A DNA stretch of 47,484 nt. It comes from Flavobacteriales bacterium (GTDB taxonomy: Bacteria; Bacteroidota; Bacteroidia; UBA10329). Shown piece after piece: positions 15,555-23,885 of the stretch. The notes under the pieces are model-generated. The model was not told the DNA's origin. It was given only the letters and a program-made list of their open reading frames with translations, and did not search any database. Position numbers and translations under genes: made by a program. Within the stretch, counting starts at the first letter, position 1. Each line of letters opens with the position of its first letter. The stretch spans positions 1-47,484 of the forward strand of contig JACJZQ010000022.1 of the NCBI GenBank assembly GCA_020635495.1, read 5' to 3'.

Positions 15555-16616
15555 AATGATACGCGCCTCTTTGTTTGAAAGGCTGACCGAAGCCAACATT
15601 TTCTTAGCGTCTTCCAAAGAATTGTAAGTGCCGTAAGCAACCAGGTGACCCTGAGCATCTTTGCCTGCGTATTCGGCAGAAAACCCACGCTTGATCATCT
15701 TGGCAACGTAGTCTGCCGCATCATTTTTTGTAGAGAATGTGGCAGCGATCACTCTGAAACTTGCAGCTTTTTCATTCGCCTTCTCAACCGCTGGAGTTTC
15801 TTCCTCAATTTTCACTTCTTCAGAAGGAACCGCATCGGTTTTTACAACGATGGCGTTGCTGGAGCTGTTGGTCAGATGAAGCTTCAAATATTCGTGATTG
15901 AACTTATCTGCCAAAGCATCTTCCTTTTCAAATCCTTTAGCAAGCCATGCGTCATCAAACTGTCGGGCTTGGTAGGCCGATTCGGTGGTCACCGCAAACG
16001 GATTGAGTTGATGCACCAACGTTTTTCCACTATTCAAAGCCCCATTCTGAATGGGCATCCACATCAGAAAACCAACAGCAATGGCCGCTGCTGCATAGCT
16101 TGCAATTCGCTTGATGGGCAATGTGCGGACCTTGGTTGCAACCGGACCATCTGCGGCCACCAGTTCACGCACCTTGTCCACGTTGTCTTTCTCAACCGGT
16201 TTGAGAGAAACTGGCTTCAGCCCGAAGAATTCGTCTTGAATCAGTGGAGCGTCAACCGCAGTAAACTCAATACTTCCTTCAATCGACCTTTTCAGTTCAC
16301 CAAGACCATCAAGTGTAACGGTATCGTTATTACTCAACCGGAACCGGATTTCAGAAATGGCATCTGTCAACCATGTATCAGCTTCAGCATAAGTGAGTTC
16401 CAATTCGTAGGCCGCAGCAGCAATGAGAAGCCCATCGTTATGCGTCAGCTTTGAATTGAAGATCACCGAATTCTTTGGTGGGTGAATGCGATTTCGCAAC
16501 TCATCCAAATCCGCTCCGATGGCGTCCTTCACAAAGCCTCCGAATCCAGGCAGAACAACCAAAGGCTGCTCACGCAGTTGCTGGCAAATGATATGTGCTA
16601 ATTGGTTTGAAAGCAT
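15543..16616 (-). CDS. HU-like (CCDC81-type) and SPOR domain single-pass membrane protein
   Basis: 357 residues with three parts. Residues 1-115 resemble the paired HU/IHF-like domains of the bacterial CCDC81 type (LVVLPGFGGFVKD and LTHNDGLL; second unit with TVTLDGLGELKRS). Residues 171-188 form one membrane helix. Residues 285-354 are a SPOR domain (FRVIAATFSTKNDAADYVAK, then AYGTYNSLEDAKKML), a fold that binds denuded septal peptidoglycan. Topology predicts the HU-like part in the cytoplasm and SPOR in the periplasm. Function is unknown; a division or nucleoid link is inference. Start at the ATG 16614-16616. The 70 nt to kdsB hold nothing obvious. Confidence 0.85.
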   Translation of the reverse strand: MLSNQLAHIICQQLREQPLVVLPGFGGFVKDAIGADLDELRNRIHPPKNSVIFNSKLTHNDGLLIAAAAYELELTYAEADTWLTDAISEIRFRLSNNDTVTLDGLGELKRSIEGSIEFTAVDAPLIQDEFFGLKPVSLKPVEKDNVDKVRELVAADGPVATKVRTLPIKRIASYAAAAIAVGFLMWMPIQNGALNSGKTLVHQLNPFAVTTESAYQARQFDDAWLAKGFEKEDALADKFNHEYLKLHLTNSSSNAIVVKTDAVPSEEVKIEEETPAVEKANEKAASFRVIAATFSTKNDAADYVAKMIKRGFSAEYAGKDAQGHLVAYGTYNSLEDAKKMLASVSLSNKEARIISGN

Positions 16617-16686
16617 GGCTTTGTAACGCTACAAATTAACCACAATTGCGTCAAAGAGAAAAGGAAGAAGCGAAAAAGGAAACCCG

Positions 16687-17457
16687 TTAATGCCGATTAC
16701 TTTTTTCGTTTTCCCGAATTACCATTTTGTCCAACAGGCGGTCAAGGTCTTCGGGTGTATCTACCGAGTTGCTTTCGTGTTCGGTTTCAGCCAATTGAAT
16801 GGTATAACCGTTCTCCAACCATCGCAATTGCTCCAGACTTTCGCTCTTTTCTAGATTGGTTTGCGGCAGTTTAGAAATGGATTCAAGCACAGTGGCCCGA
16901 TACCCGTAAATACCGATGTGCTTGTAGTAGGTGGCACTTTTCATCCATTCTTTCTTCTCAACCCCTTTTATAAATGGAATGGCTGCGCGACTGAAGTAAA
17001 TGGCCTGATCTGTTTTTGACCTTACCACTTTTACCACGGTATCGCTGAAGAGGTCTTCTTCGTCCTCAATTTCTTTCACCAGCGAACCGATCTGCGTTTC
17101 AGCACGTTCGAACAACTCAGCAACCTGATCGATCTGTTCAGGGTCAATGAACGGTTCATCACCCTGAATATTGATCACCACATCAACATTGGTAAGTTGG
17201 GCAAGAACCTCAGCACAGCGATCGGTTCCGGTCTGATGTTCAGGGGATGTCATCATCACATCGCCACCGAACTCTTTGACATGGTCAAAGATGCGTTGGT
17301 CGTCTGTAGCTACAATTACACGGCTCAGTTTATGGGCCTTCGATGCCTGCTCATAAACCCGCTGAATCATGGTCTTCCCTTCAATGCCAACCAAAGGTTT
17401 GGCAGGGAAACGGGTGCTTGCGTACCGCGATGGAATGATGCCGACAATGTTCGTCAT
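16687..17457 (-). CDS. kdsB: 3-deoxy-manno-octulosonate cytidylyltransferase
   Basis: Activates Kdo to CMP-Kdo for lipopolysaccharide inner-core assembly, in the cytoplasm. The 256 residues show the N-terminal nucleotide-binding signature VGIIPSRYASTRFPAKPL, the IVATDD motif, the TGTDRCAE segment and the conserved NIQGDEPFI motif. Length is as expected. The ATG at 17457 sits 4 nt after a TACATTTG promoter box. The upstream region contains an inverted-repeat element (17475-17619). Together with the GT9 enzyme this shows an LPS-bearing outer membrane. Confidence 0.96.
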   Translation of the reverse strand: MTNIVGIIPSRYASTRFPAKPLVGIEGKTMIQRVYEQASKAHKLSRVIVATDDQRIFDHVKEFGGDVMMTSPEHQTGTDRCAEVLAQLTNVDVVINIQGDEPFIDPEQIDQVAELFERAETQIGSLVKEIEDEEDLFSDTVVKVVRSKTDQAIYFSRAAIPFIKGVEKKEWMKSATYYKHIGIYGYRATVLESISKLPQTNLEKSESLEQLRWLENGYTIQLAETEHESNSVDTPEDLDRLLDKMVIRENEKSNRH

Positions 17458-17461
17458 AGAA

Positions 17462-17469
17462 CAAATGTA
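17462..17469 (-). promoter_or_regulatory. -7 promoter box TACATTTG of kdsB
   Basis: Perfect TAnnTTTG on the minus strand ending 4 nt before the kdsB ATG. This is the same geometry as the tatD box, so a leaderless transcript is predicted. The expected -33 region falls within the left arm of the adjacent inverted repeat. Confidence 0.6.
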
Positions 17470-17474
17470 GAAGG

Positions 17475-17619
17475 TTACGAATTACGAATGCGCTGCGCGA
17501 TACGAATATCCGAATGTGGCGGTAGAACTGTACCTGAGGTTATTCATTTGTGAAGGTTTGTGAAATGATCTCTGAAGAACATAGGAATTCGCATATTCGC
17601 ATCCATTCGTAATTAGTAA
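17475..17619. repeat. Imperfect inverted-repeat (foldback or MITE-like) element
   Basis: Arms of about 40 nt (17475-17517 and 17585-17619) are near reverse complements. TTACGAATTACGAATG on the left pairs with 15 of 16 positions on the right. After an 8-nt insertion CGCTGCGC in the left arm, GATACGAATATCCGAAT pairs with 15 of 17. The 60-70 nt between the arms has no reading frame of note. It fills the intergenic space between divergent kdsB and the AIM24 gene. No transposase or target-site duplication was recognised. Confidence 0.6.
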
Positions 17620-17630
17620 ACCCAAACACA

Positions 17631-18395
17631 ATGGCTGACGAAATTGACTACAAGATCTACGGAGACGATATGCAAGCGGTTGAGATTGAACTCGACCCGA
17701 TGGAAGGTGTGAGAGCGGAAGCTGGTGCCATGCTTTACATGGAAGATGGCATTCAGATGCAGACCAACACAGGTGGCGGCATTTTCAAAGGCTTTAAACG
17801 ATTGATAACTGGCGAAAGCTTCTTCATAACCACATTCATGCACAGCGGTCAGGGTAAAAGCCATGTGGCGTTTGCCGCGCCTTACCCGGGAAAGATCATT
17901 CCGCTGGATCTGGGCAAACTGGGAGGAAAGTTCTTCTGTCAGAAAGATGGGTTTCTCTGCGCAGCTAAGGGAGTTGAAATAGAAGTAGCATTCACCAAGA
18001 AGATCGGTGCAGGTCTTTTTGGCGGTGAGGGTTTTATTCTTCAGCGATTGGAAGGCGATGGAATGGCGTTCATCCATGCTGGTGGAGCCGTGATCAAGAA
18101 GGAGTTGCTTGCCGGAGAGACACTTCGTGTGGATACGGGATGCTTGGTTGCCTTTGAACCAAGTGTTGACTACGATATTCAGTTCATTGGTGGATTCCGC
18201 AATTCACTTTTTGGTGGCGAAGGATTGTTCACCGCTAACCTGACAGGACCTGGAACGGTTTACTTGCAAAGCTTGCCATTCAGCCGTTTGGCCGATAGAA
18301 TTTCAGCCGCAGCCAGATTCCATAGAAAAGGAGAACGAAAAGGCGCTGCTGGTTTAGGTGGAGATCTTCTCGGAAGTATTATCAGTGGGGATTAA
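17631..18395 (+). CDS. AIM24/TIGR00266 family protein
   Basis: A 254-residue member of the AIM24 (TIGR00266) family, a double-psi/TRAP-like beta fold named after the mitochondrial AIM24 protein; the bacterial role is unknown. Evidence: VRAEAGAMLYMEDGIQMQTN, then FFITTFMHSGQGKSHVAFAAP and GFILQRLEGDGMAFIHAGGA, plus the glycine-rich pattern typical of the family. The C terminus (RKGERKGAAGLGGDLLGS) is basic and glycine-rich. ATG at 17631 follows the inverted-repeat element by 11 nt. Its TAA shares TTAA (18392-18395) with the convergent kynurenine monooxygenase gene. Confidence 0.88.
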   Translation: MADEIDYKIYGDDMQAVEIELDPMEGVRAEAGAMLYMEDGIQMQTNTGGGIFKGFKRLITGESFFITTFMHSGQGKSHVAFAAPYPGKIIPLDLGKLGGKFFCQKDGFLCAAKGVEIEVAFTKKIGAGLFGGEGFILQRLEGDGMAFIHAGGAVIKKELLAGETLRVDTGCLVAFEPSVDYDIQFIGGFRNSLFGGEGLFTANLTGPGTVYLQSLPFSRLADRISAAARFHRKGERKGAAGLGGDLLGSIISGD

Positions 18396-19732
18396 CCCAA
18401 CGCTTTTTCCTCGATTTTCTTGAAAACGTCTGGGTTTTCCCAGTTGGACTCAATTCCATCCCAAGACAAGATATCTTCCATGATCTTGTCCTGCTCTTTT
18501 CCGCGTGCAAGTGCTTCGGAATAGCGCATTTCAGAGAACGTGACCATTTCATAGAGAGGCGTCCACTGGTCTGGGTGTTTGGCACTCAACTTTTTCTCAA
18601 TCTGCTTTCTCAACAAGAATCGAGGGTCGGCAACAGAATCGCGCATTTCAACAAAGTTGCGTAACGCGAGGTCAGCAATGGCATCATCATCGGGTTTGCG
18701 CGAATACTGGAATTTATCGAAGAGGGTTTCCTTGTCATTCCAGTGTTCATCGGCCAATTGGTCGAACACGAAACAATCCTCAAATCCAGAGACCATTCCT
18801 TGTCCGTAAAACGGAACAATGGCATGAGAAGCGTCTCCAAAGATCAGCGCCTTGTCCTTGTATCGCCAAGGGAAACAACGAACGGTGCACAGTGAGGAGG
18901 TTGGATTGCCGAAGAAATCCTCCACCAATGTTGGCATGTGTGGCACCACGTCTGGGAATACCTCATTGAAGAAATCCAACACCTGCTGTTCCGTATTCAG
19001 GTTTTCGAATGCGTGTTTTCCTTCAAATGCCAAGAACAATGTCACGGTAAAACTTCCGTCCAGATTCGGTAGCGCAATAAGCATGTATCCGCCACGCGGC
19101 CAAATGTGCAGCGCGTTCTTTTCAATTCGGAAGCCACCACCTTCAGCCGCTGGAATGGACAATTCCTTGTAACCGTGCTTCAAATACGTTTGCGAATAAT
19201 CGAAACGGTCGGTCATCATCATAGCGTGGCGTACCTCGCTGAAAGCACCATCTGTACCATAAATATGGCTGGCAGCAGCCTCGGTAACTTCGCCCGAAAC
19301 CTCATCGCGGAAGGTCGCTTTTCCAGCATCTAGATCCATGCTGATGCATCGCTGATTGAAGTTGATCTTCACGCCTGCTTTCTCAGCTTCGGTCATCAAA
19401 AGGGCGTTCAACCCACCACGGGAAACAGAGTTGATGTGCTGGCCTTGCTTTCCGTAAGGCTGAAAGTTGGTGTTGCCTTCCACATCATGGATCATTCTAC
19501 CTGGCATCGGAATCACCATTTCCAGCACTTTTTCTTTCAAACCAACACGGTTCAATGCTTTCAGTCCGCGATGCGAAATGGCGAGGTTGATGGAGCGTCC
19601 AGCGCTGATGTCAACCGTTCGCATATCGGGTCTGCGCTCGAACATTTCAACTTGCACGCCACGTTTTGCGAGATAAACTGCATGCAACGACCCAACTAAT
19701 CCTGCTCCAATGATGATCTGTTTTTCTGCCAT
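18392..19732 (-). CDS. kmo: Kynurenine 3-monooxygenase
   Basis: FAD-dependent hydroxylation of kynurenine to 3-hydroxykynurenine with NADPH. Evidence: the N-terminal dinucleotide-binding motif IIIGAGLVGSLHAVYLAKRG with an acidic residue closing the second strand (EMFERR), the family segment GRSINLAISHRGL, and the FGDASHAIVPFYGQGMVSGF motif that binds the FAD ribityl chain. The C-terminal region is as in other KMOs. The 446-residue length is typical. The frame opens at a TTG (19741), but the ATG at 19732 gives a standard start. Divergent from tryptophan 2,3-dioxygenase, consistent with tryptophan degradation or de novo NAD synthesis; kynureninase and formamidase are not in the window. Confidence 0.95.
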   Translation of the reverse strand: MAEKQIIIGAGLVGSLHAVYLAKRGVQVEMFERRPDMRTVDISAGRSINLAISHRGLKALNRVGLKEKVLEMVIPMPGRMIHDVEGNTNFQPYGKQGQHINSVSRGGLNALLMTEAEKAGVKINFNQRCISMDLDAGKATFRDEVSGEVTEAAASHIYGTDGAFSEVRHAMMMTDRFDYSQTYLKHGYKELSIPAAEGGGFRIEKNALHIWPRGGYMLIALPNLDGSFTVTLFLAFEGKHAFENLNTEQQVLDFFNEVFPDVVPHMPTLVEDFFGNPTSSLCTVRCFPWRYKDKALIFGDASHAIVPFYGQGMVSGFEDCFVFDQLADEHWNDKETLFDKFQYSRKPDDDAIADLALRNFVEMRDSVADPRFLLRKQIEKKLSAKHPDQWTPLYEMVTFSEMRYSEALARGKEQDKIMEDILSWDGIESNWENPDVFKKIEEKALG

Positions 19733-19841
19733 CGATTTCAATTTGCTGCCAAATTAACCATTCAGCGCAGGCAGGGTTCATGACCCCAGTCATTATTGCG
19801 GTGGTCGTTTTACCTATTTTCGGTCGGCATAAACCGAAAGG

Positions 19842-20849
19842 ATGAACAACGAGCTATTGCAGGAACAACTGGAGAAACTTCGTAGCAAGTACGAGAACAT
19901 GGGTCAGGATATGAACGCCTATCTCGATGGACTTTTGCTTTCCAACTACTTGCCTTATTGGGATTATGCTAGGCTAGATACGCTGATGTCGCTTCAGCAA
20001 CCGAGAACCGATTTCCCAGACGAATTGGTGTTTATCATCTACCACCAGATAACAGAACTGTACTTCAGACTAACGCTACACGAATACGAGCAGATAGCCA
20101 ACAATGGCCGGAATGTATTGCCAAACGGAGAAGATAAGGGCTGGAAATCCAAGATGGAACCGGGCTATTTCAAAGAGCGTGTTAGAAGGATCAACGCCTA
20201 TTTCCACGCACTGACAACCAGTTATGGGGTTATGGAACACGGGATGGAAAAAGAGCAGTTTCTGCGGTTCCGAATGGCATTGTTGCCAGCAAGTGGTTTT
20301 CAAAGTGCACAGTACAGAAAGATTGAGATATGCTCAACGCCATTGAACAACCTTGTGCATGTAGATCATAGAGAGAAGTTTGCCGATACCGAATCAGATG
20401 ATGAAGGAATCCGTGAGATGTTCCAATTCATTTACTGGAAAACAGGCGCCACTGAACTCGAAACAGGCAAAAAGACGCTGACGCTCAAACAGTTTGAGCA
20501 GAAGTACACCGAGGAGCTCATCAAATTGGCAAAGACCTACGCCAACAAAAATCTTTGGTCAAAGTATTGTTCGCTTCCAGAAGAAGAGCAAAAAGACCAA
20601 GCGCTGATCGATGAAATGAAAACGCTCGACCTGAACGTGAACGTCAATTGGCCACTTCAGCATTACAAAACCGCTGCACGTTATCTACTCAAGGATTCGG
20701 ATGGCGTTCCTGCAACGGGCGGTACCAATTGGCAGAAATACCTTCCGCCTCGTTTCATGAAACGCATCTTCTTCCCAGACCTTTGGACCACAGAAGAAAA
20801 GGAGAGCTGGGGCAAAGGTTGGGTAGATGACCTTGTTAAAAACAAGTAG
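19842..20849 (+). CDS. Tryptophan 2,3-dioxygenase
   Basis: Haem enzyme opening the indole ring of L-tryptophan to N-formylkynurenine. Evidence: distal-site segment FIIYHQITELYFRL with the His that matches the TDO catalytic histidine, RTDFPDE just before it, and the proximal segment WPLQHYKTAARYLL with the haem-ligand His. It is followed by GGTNWQKYLPPRF, matching the GGT(G/S) loop of the family. 335 residues, in the range of eukaryote-like or Bacteroidota TDOs. A TATTTTCG box at 19815-19822 (7 of 8 to TAnnTTTG) is a possible promoter. Divergent from kmo, with a 109-nt gap. Confidence 0.93.
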   Translation: MNNELLQEQLEKLRSKYENMGQDMNAYLDGLLLSNYLPYWDYARLDTLMSLQQPRTDFPDELVFIIYHQITELYFRLTLHEYEQIANNGRNVLPNGEDKGWKSKMEPGYFKERVRRINAYFHALTTSYGVMEHGMEKEQFLRFRMALLPASGFQSAQYRKIEICSTPLNNLVHVDHREKFADTESDDEGIREMFQFIYWKTGATELETGKKTLTLKQFEQKYTEELIKLAKTYANKNLWSKYCSLPEEEQKDQALIDEMKTLDLNVNVNWPLQHYKTAARYLLKDSDGVPATGGTNWQKYLPPRFMKRIFFPDLWTTEEKESWGKGWVDDLVKNK

Positions 20850-20923
20850 AGGCTCGGATTAAACTGGGCAACGCAAGCACTTATTTTCGTCTTCCACTAA
20901 ACGTGTGGTTGGCTTTGAGCCAA

Positions 20924-20931
20924 TACATTTG
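20924..20931 (+). promoter_or_regulatory. -7 promoter box TACATTTG of the lectin/PKD adhesin gene
   Basis: Perfect TAnnTTTG match, 19 nt before the chosen ATG at 20951. It supports that start over an in-frame ATG at 20903 that lies upstream of the box. Confidence 0.55.
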
Positions 20932-20950
20932 TGTTACCAACATTCAAGCT

Positions 20951-22630
20951 ATGCGATTTTCATTGTTACTTCTTCTTGCAACAATCCCATTTGTGGGATG
21001 GTCTCAGCCAACCGTAAACGGAACGGCCCAACAGTTAAGTTGTAATTGTTTCCGGTTAACCGAAGCTCAAGGAGCACAGAGCGGGCAGGTATGGAACTCG
21101 CAGCAGATAGACCTGACGAATCCTTTTGATTACACGTTCGATGTTTACCTAGGAGATAACAACAGCGGTGCAGACGGAATTGCCTTTGTGCTTCAGCCCA
21201 TCAGTACCAACGTTGGTGGCAACGGTGGCGGATTGGGTTATCTGGGAATTTCACCGTCTTTGGCCATGGCCATAGACACATATAACAACGGTCCTTCACA
21301 GTCGGATATTCCAGAAGACCACGTGGCCATTATGGCAAATGGTTCTGTGGATCATGGCTCAGCGGATAACTTGGCCGGACCAGAAATTGCGTTGGTAAGC
21401 GGTGGCGACATTGAAGATGGTGCGTGGCATGTGATGCGAGTTACTTGGGACCCGACCACCATGCTCATCAATTTCTACATGGATGGCTCTCTAAGAACTT
21501 CCTACACGGGAGACATCGTGACGAATCTCTTCTCAGGAGACCCCAATGTGTTCTGGGGTTTTACAGGATCCACCGGAGGTTTGAACAACCGTCAGGAATT
21601 CTGCTTCTCCATTATTCCAGGTCTTTCTTCTACCACGTCTGAGGTTTGTGAGGGAGGAACTATACTATTCGAAGATGACTCTTACAGCGCTTTGGGAGAG
21701 GTTGTTTCTTGGGAATGGGATTTCGGCAATGGAACCACTTCGTCCAATCAAACACCAGGAGAAATTCAGTTCGATGTTGCTGGGGATTATTGGGTAAGAC
21801 AAACAATTGTAGATGCCGAAGGATGCGATGCTTCAGATAGTATTCAGGTTACGATAAACCCGAATCCGGAAGCAGATTTCACATCCACCGAAGTTTGTCA
21901 GGGTTCAGAAATGGACCTTATGGATCAATCTACGGTTTCATCTGGTTCTGTCAGCGATTGGAACTGGGATTTCGGAAACGGAACATCTGACTTTGGAAGC
22001 AATGTATCTGTTGTGTATGCCGATGCTGGAACGTATGATGTGTCCCTGAACATTGAAACTGCAGATGGCTGCGTTGATTCCATTACGGCCCCTGTTACGG
22101 TTTTCGAAAATCCAACGGCTCAAGGCACTTTTGAATCATACAGTCTGGATGCCGTATTCAGTACAGACTTGGCCAATGGCGAAGAAGCTTTTTGGATAAT
22201 TCAGGATACGGCCTTTACCACCACAGGAATGCTCAATTATACGTTCCCAGATAGCGGTTGGTACAACGTTGCTTTGGTTGTAACCAACGAGAATGGTTGT
22301 GTGGATACCGTTGACTATTCCATTTACATCGAAGGAGTTCCTGAGTACGAGATTCCGAATGTCTTTACACCAAACGGTGATGCGGTGAATGACAGATTCC
22401 AGCCCGAAACGTATGCGGTGGCAGAAGCTGCCATGAAGATCTACAACCGATGGGGAAGACCTGTTTTCGTCTATGAAGGAGCCATTCCGCCAGTCGACTC
22501 CTGGGGTTGGGACGGTACCATAAATGGTGGTGCCAAGGCCGTGTCTGGAACCTACTATTACATACTTGATCTAAAAGGTGTTAACGGAGATAATTTCTCC
22601 GAAAAAGGAACCGTTACATTACTGCGATAG
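20951..22630 (+). CDS. T9SS cell-surface protein: L-type lectin, PKD repeats, gliding-motility CTD
   Basis: 559 residues from the ATG at 20951. Signal peptide about 1-19. An L-type (legume) lectin-like domain spans about 25-225, with the hallmark GADGIAFVLQP and MAIDTYNN segments and the WHVMRVTWDP strand. Three PKD-type units follow at about 235-310 (SWEWDFGNGTTSS), 318-395 (DWNWDFGNGTSD) and a degenerate one near 400-470. The C terminus (about 475-559) is the gliding-motility-associated type B T9SS domain: IPNVFTPNGDAVNDRF, KIYNRWGRPVFVYEG, GTYYYILDL. Likely a secreted glycan-binding adhesin; the glycan is unknown. It lies 17 nt upstream of the M23 lipoprotein gene. Confidence 0.88.
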   Translation: MRFSLLLLLATIPFVGWSQPTVNGTAQQLSCNCFRLTEAQGAQSGQVWNSQQIDLTNPFDYTFDVYLGDNNSGADGIAFVLQPISTNVGGNGGGLGYLGISPSLAMAIDTYNNGPSQSDIPEDHVAIMANGSVDHGSADNLAGPEIALVSGGDIEDGAWHVMRVTWDPTTMLINFYMDGSLRTSYTGDIVTNLFSGDPNVFWGFTGSTGGLNNRQEFCFSIIPGLSSTTSEVCEGGTILFEDDSYSALGEVVSWEWDFGNGTTSSNQTPGEIQFDVAGDYWVRQTIVDAEGCDASDSIQVTINPNPEADFTSTEVCQGSEMDLMDQSTVSSGSVSDWNWDFGNGTSDFGSNVSVVYADAGTYDVSLNIETADGCVDSITAPVTVFENPTAQGTFESYSLDAVFSTDLANGEEAFWIIQDTAFTTTGMLNYTFPDSGWYNVALVVTNENGCVDTVDYSIYIEGVPEYEIPNVFTPNGDAVNDRFQPETYAVAEAAMKIYNRWGRPVFVYEGAIPPVDSWGWDGTINGGAKAVSGTYYYILDLKGVNGDNFSEKGTVTLLR

Positions 22631-22647
22631 CTGATATCCAGAAAGAG

Positions 22648-23871
22648 ATGAAAGGGTTTGTGAAGTGGATGGTTTTTGGGACGGTGCTGGTTTGGGCTGC
22701 CTGCAATAGCACGCCAGAACAAACCGATAACTCAGAACCAGAAGAAGAGGTCGAGGTCAGTGATCAGTACGGATTTGTAACCGACTCGTTTCTTGTAGTG
22801 AAAGACAAGGTGAGGAAGAATCAGAATCTTTCCTCCATTCTACTTCCCTACGGTGTGCCGTATGCCACCATCGATGCCTTGGCCCGAGCATCTAAAGAAG
22901 TTTTCGATGTCAGGAAACTGGCTGCTGGGAAACCCTACACCATCTATTGCACAAAGGATTCCACTGGGTTGGCCACGTGCTTCGTCTACGAGCCCAATGC
23001 AGTGGATTACGTGGTCTTCAACATGCAAGACAGTGTTCACATCTATAAGGGAAAAAAGGACATTGAGAAGAAGACGCGGTATGTGAAAGGCGTGGTCAAT
23101 TCATCACTTTATGTAGACCTCAAGAAATTGGATGCTGACCCACTACTGGCCATCGAATTGTCTGAGATATATGCTTGGACCATCGATTTTTATCGGATTC
23201 AAAAAGGAGACGAGTTTGAAGTGCTTTACACCGAGAATTACGTTGATGGAAAATCAATTGGAGTAGACCGAATTCTAGCCTCTACGTTTACCAATTACGG
23301 TAAAGCGATAAAAGCCTATTATTTCGAAAGTGAGAATGAGAAGGGCTATTTCGATGCAGAAGGTGGAAACCTGAAAAAAGCCTTTCTGAAAGCTCCGGTC
23401 AAATATTCGCGTATCAGTTCCGGATATTCCATGAAGAGATTTCATCCAGTGCAGAAGCGCTACAAAGCGCATCTGGGAACAGACTATGCGGCACCGAAGG
23501 GCACTCCGATCATGGCGGTTGGGGATGGCGTGATAACTGAGGCAAGATACAAGGCCAACAATGGCAACTATGTGAAGATGAAACACAACAGTGTTTATTC
23601 AACCCAGTATCTGCACATGTCCAAAATTGCCAGCGGAATAAAACCCGGTGTACGTGTCAGCCAGGGCGATGTGATCGGGTACGTTGGGTCAACTGGTTTG
23701 GCAACAGGCCCGCATGTTTGCTTCCGCTTTTGGAAGAACGGAAAACAAGTGGATCATCGCAGAGAGGAATTGCCGCCTTCTGAGCCGATTTCAGAATCGT
23801 CTTTGGCCCAATTCAATTCCACCAAGCAGCGGCTAGACTCCTTGATTCTGAGTTATCGGAAGCCCCTTTAA
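22648..23871 (+). CDS. M23 family metallopeptidase lipoprotein
   Basis: 407-residue predicted peptidoglycan endopeptidase in the periplasm. Lipoprotein signal with Cys19 in VWAAC followed by acidic residues. An OapA/LysM-like region spans about 50-105, and the M23 (LytM) domain about 250-365. Metal-site residues: His275 and Asp279 in AHLGTD, His323 in YLHMS, and His356 in GPHVCF. The canonical third motif is HxH; here it is His356-Val-Cys358, so cysteine replaces the usual histidine. The domain is otherwise intact, so it may still bind zinc. A purine-rich AGAAAGAG precedes the ATG. Probably cotranscribed with the upstream adhesin. Stop is 14 nt from that of the convergent FG-GAP gene. Confidence 0.88.
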   Translation: MKGFVKWMVFGTVLVWAACNSTPEQTDNSEPEEEVEVSDQYGFVTDSFLVVKDKVRKNQNLSSILLPYGVPYATIDALARASKEVFDVRKLAAGKPYTIYCTKDSTGLATCFVYEPNAVDYVVFNMQDSVHIYKGKKDIEKKTRYVKGVVNSSLYVDLKKLDADPLLAIELSEIYAWTIDFYRIQKGDEFEVLYTENYVDGKSIGVDRILASTFTNYGKAIKAYYFESENEKGYFDAEGGNLKKAFLKAPVKYSRISSGYSMKRFHPVQKRYKAHLGTDYAAPKGTPIMAVGDGVITEARYKANNGNYVKMKHNSVYSTQYLHMSKIASGIKPGVRVSQGDVIGYVGSTGLATGPHVCFRFWKNGKQVDHRREELPPSEPISESSLAQFNSTKQRLDSLILSYRKPL

Positions 23872-23885
23872 GAGACCATCGAGGT

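Noticed and set aside
15645..16454. 269-residue plus-strand frame opposite the HU/SPOR gene
   Set aside because: The minus-strand reading has three recognisable parts (HU-like, membrane helix, SPOR); the plus-strand frame has none.
17521..17585. Possible small RNA in the spacer of the inverted repeat
   Set aside because: No promoter box or terminator next to it; fold alone does not establish a transcript.
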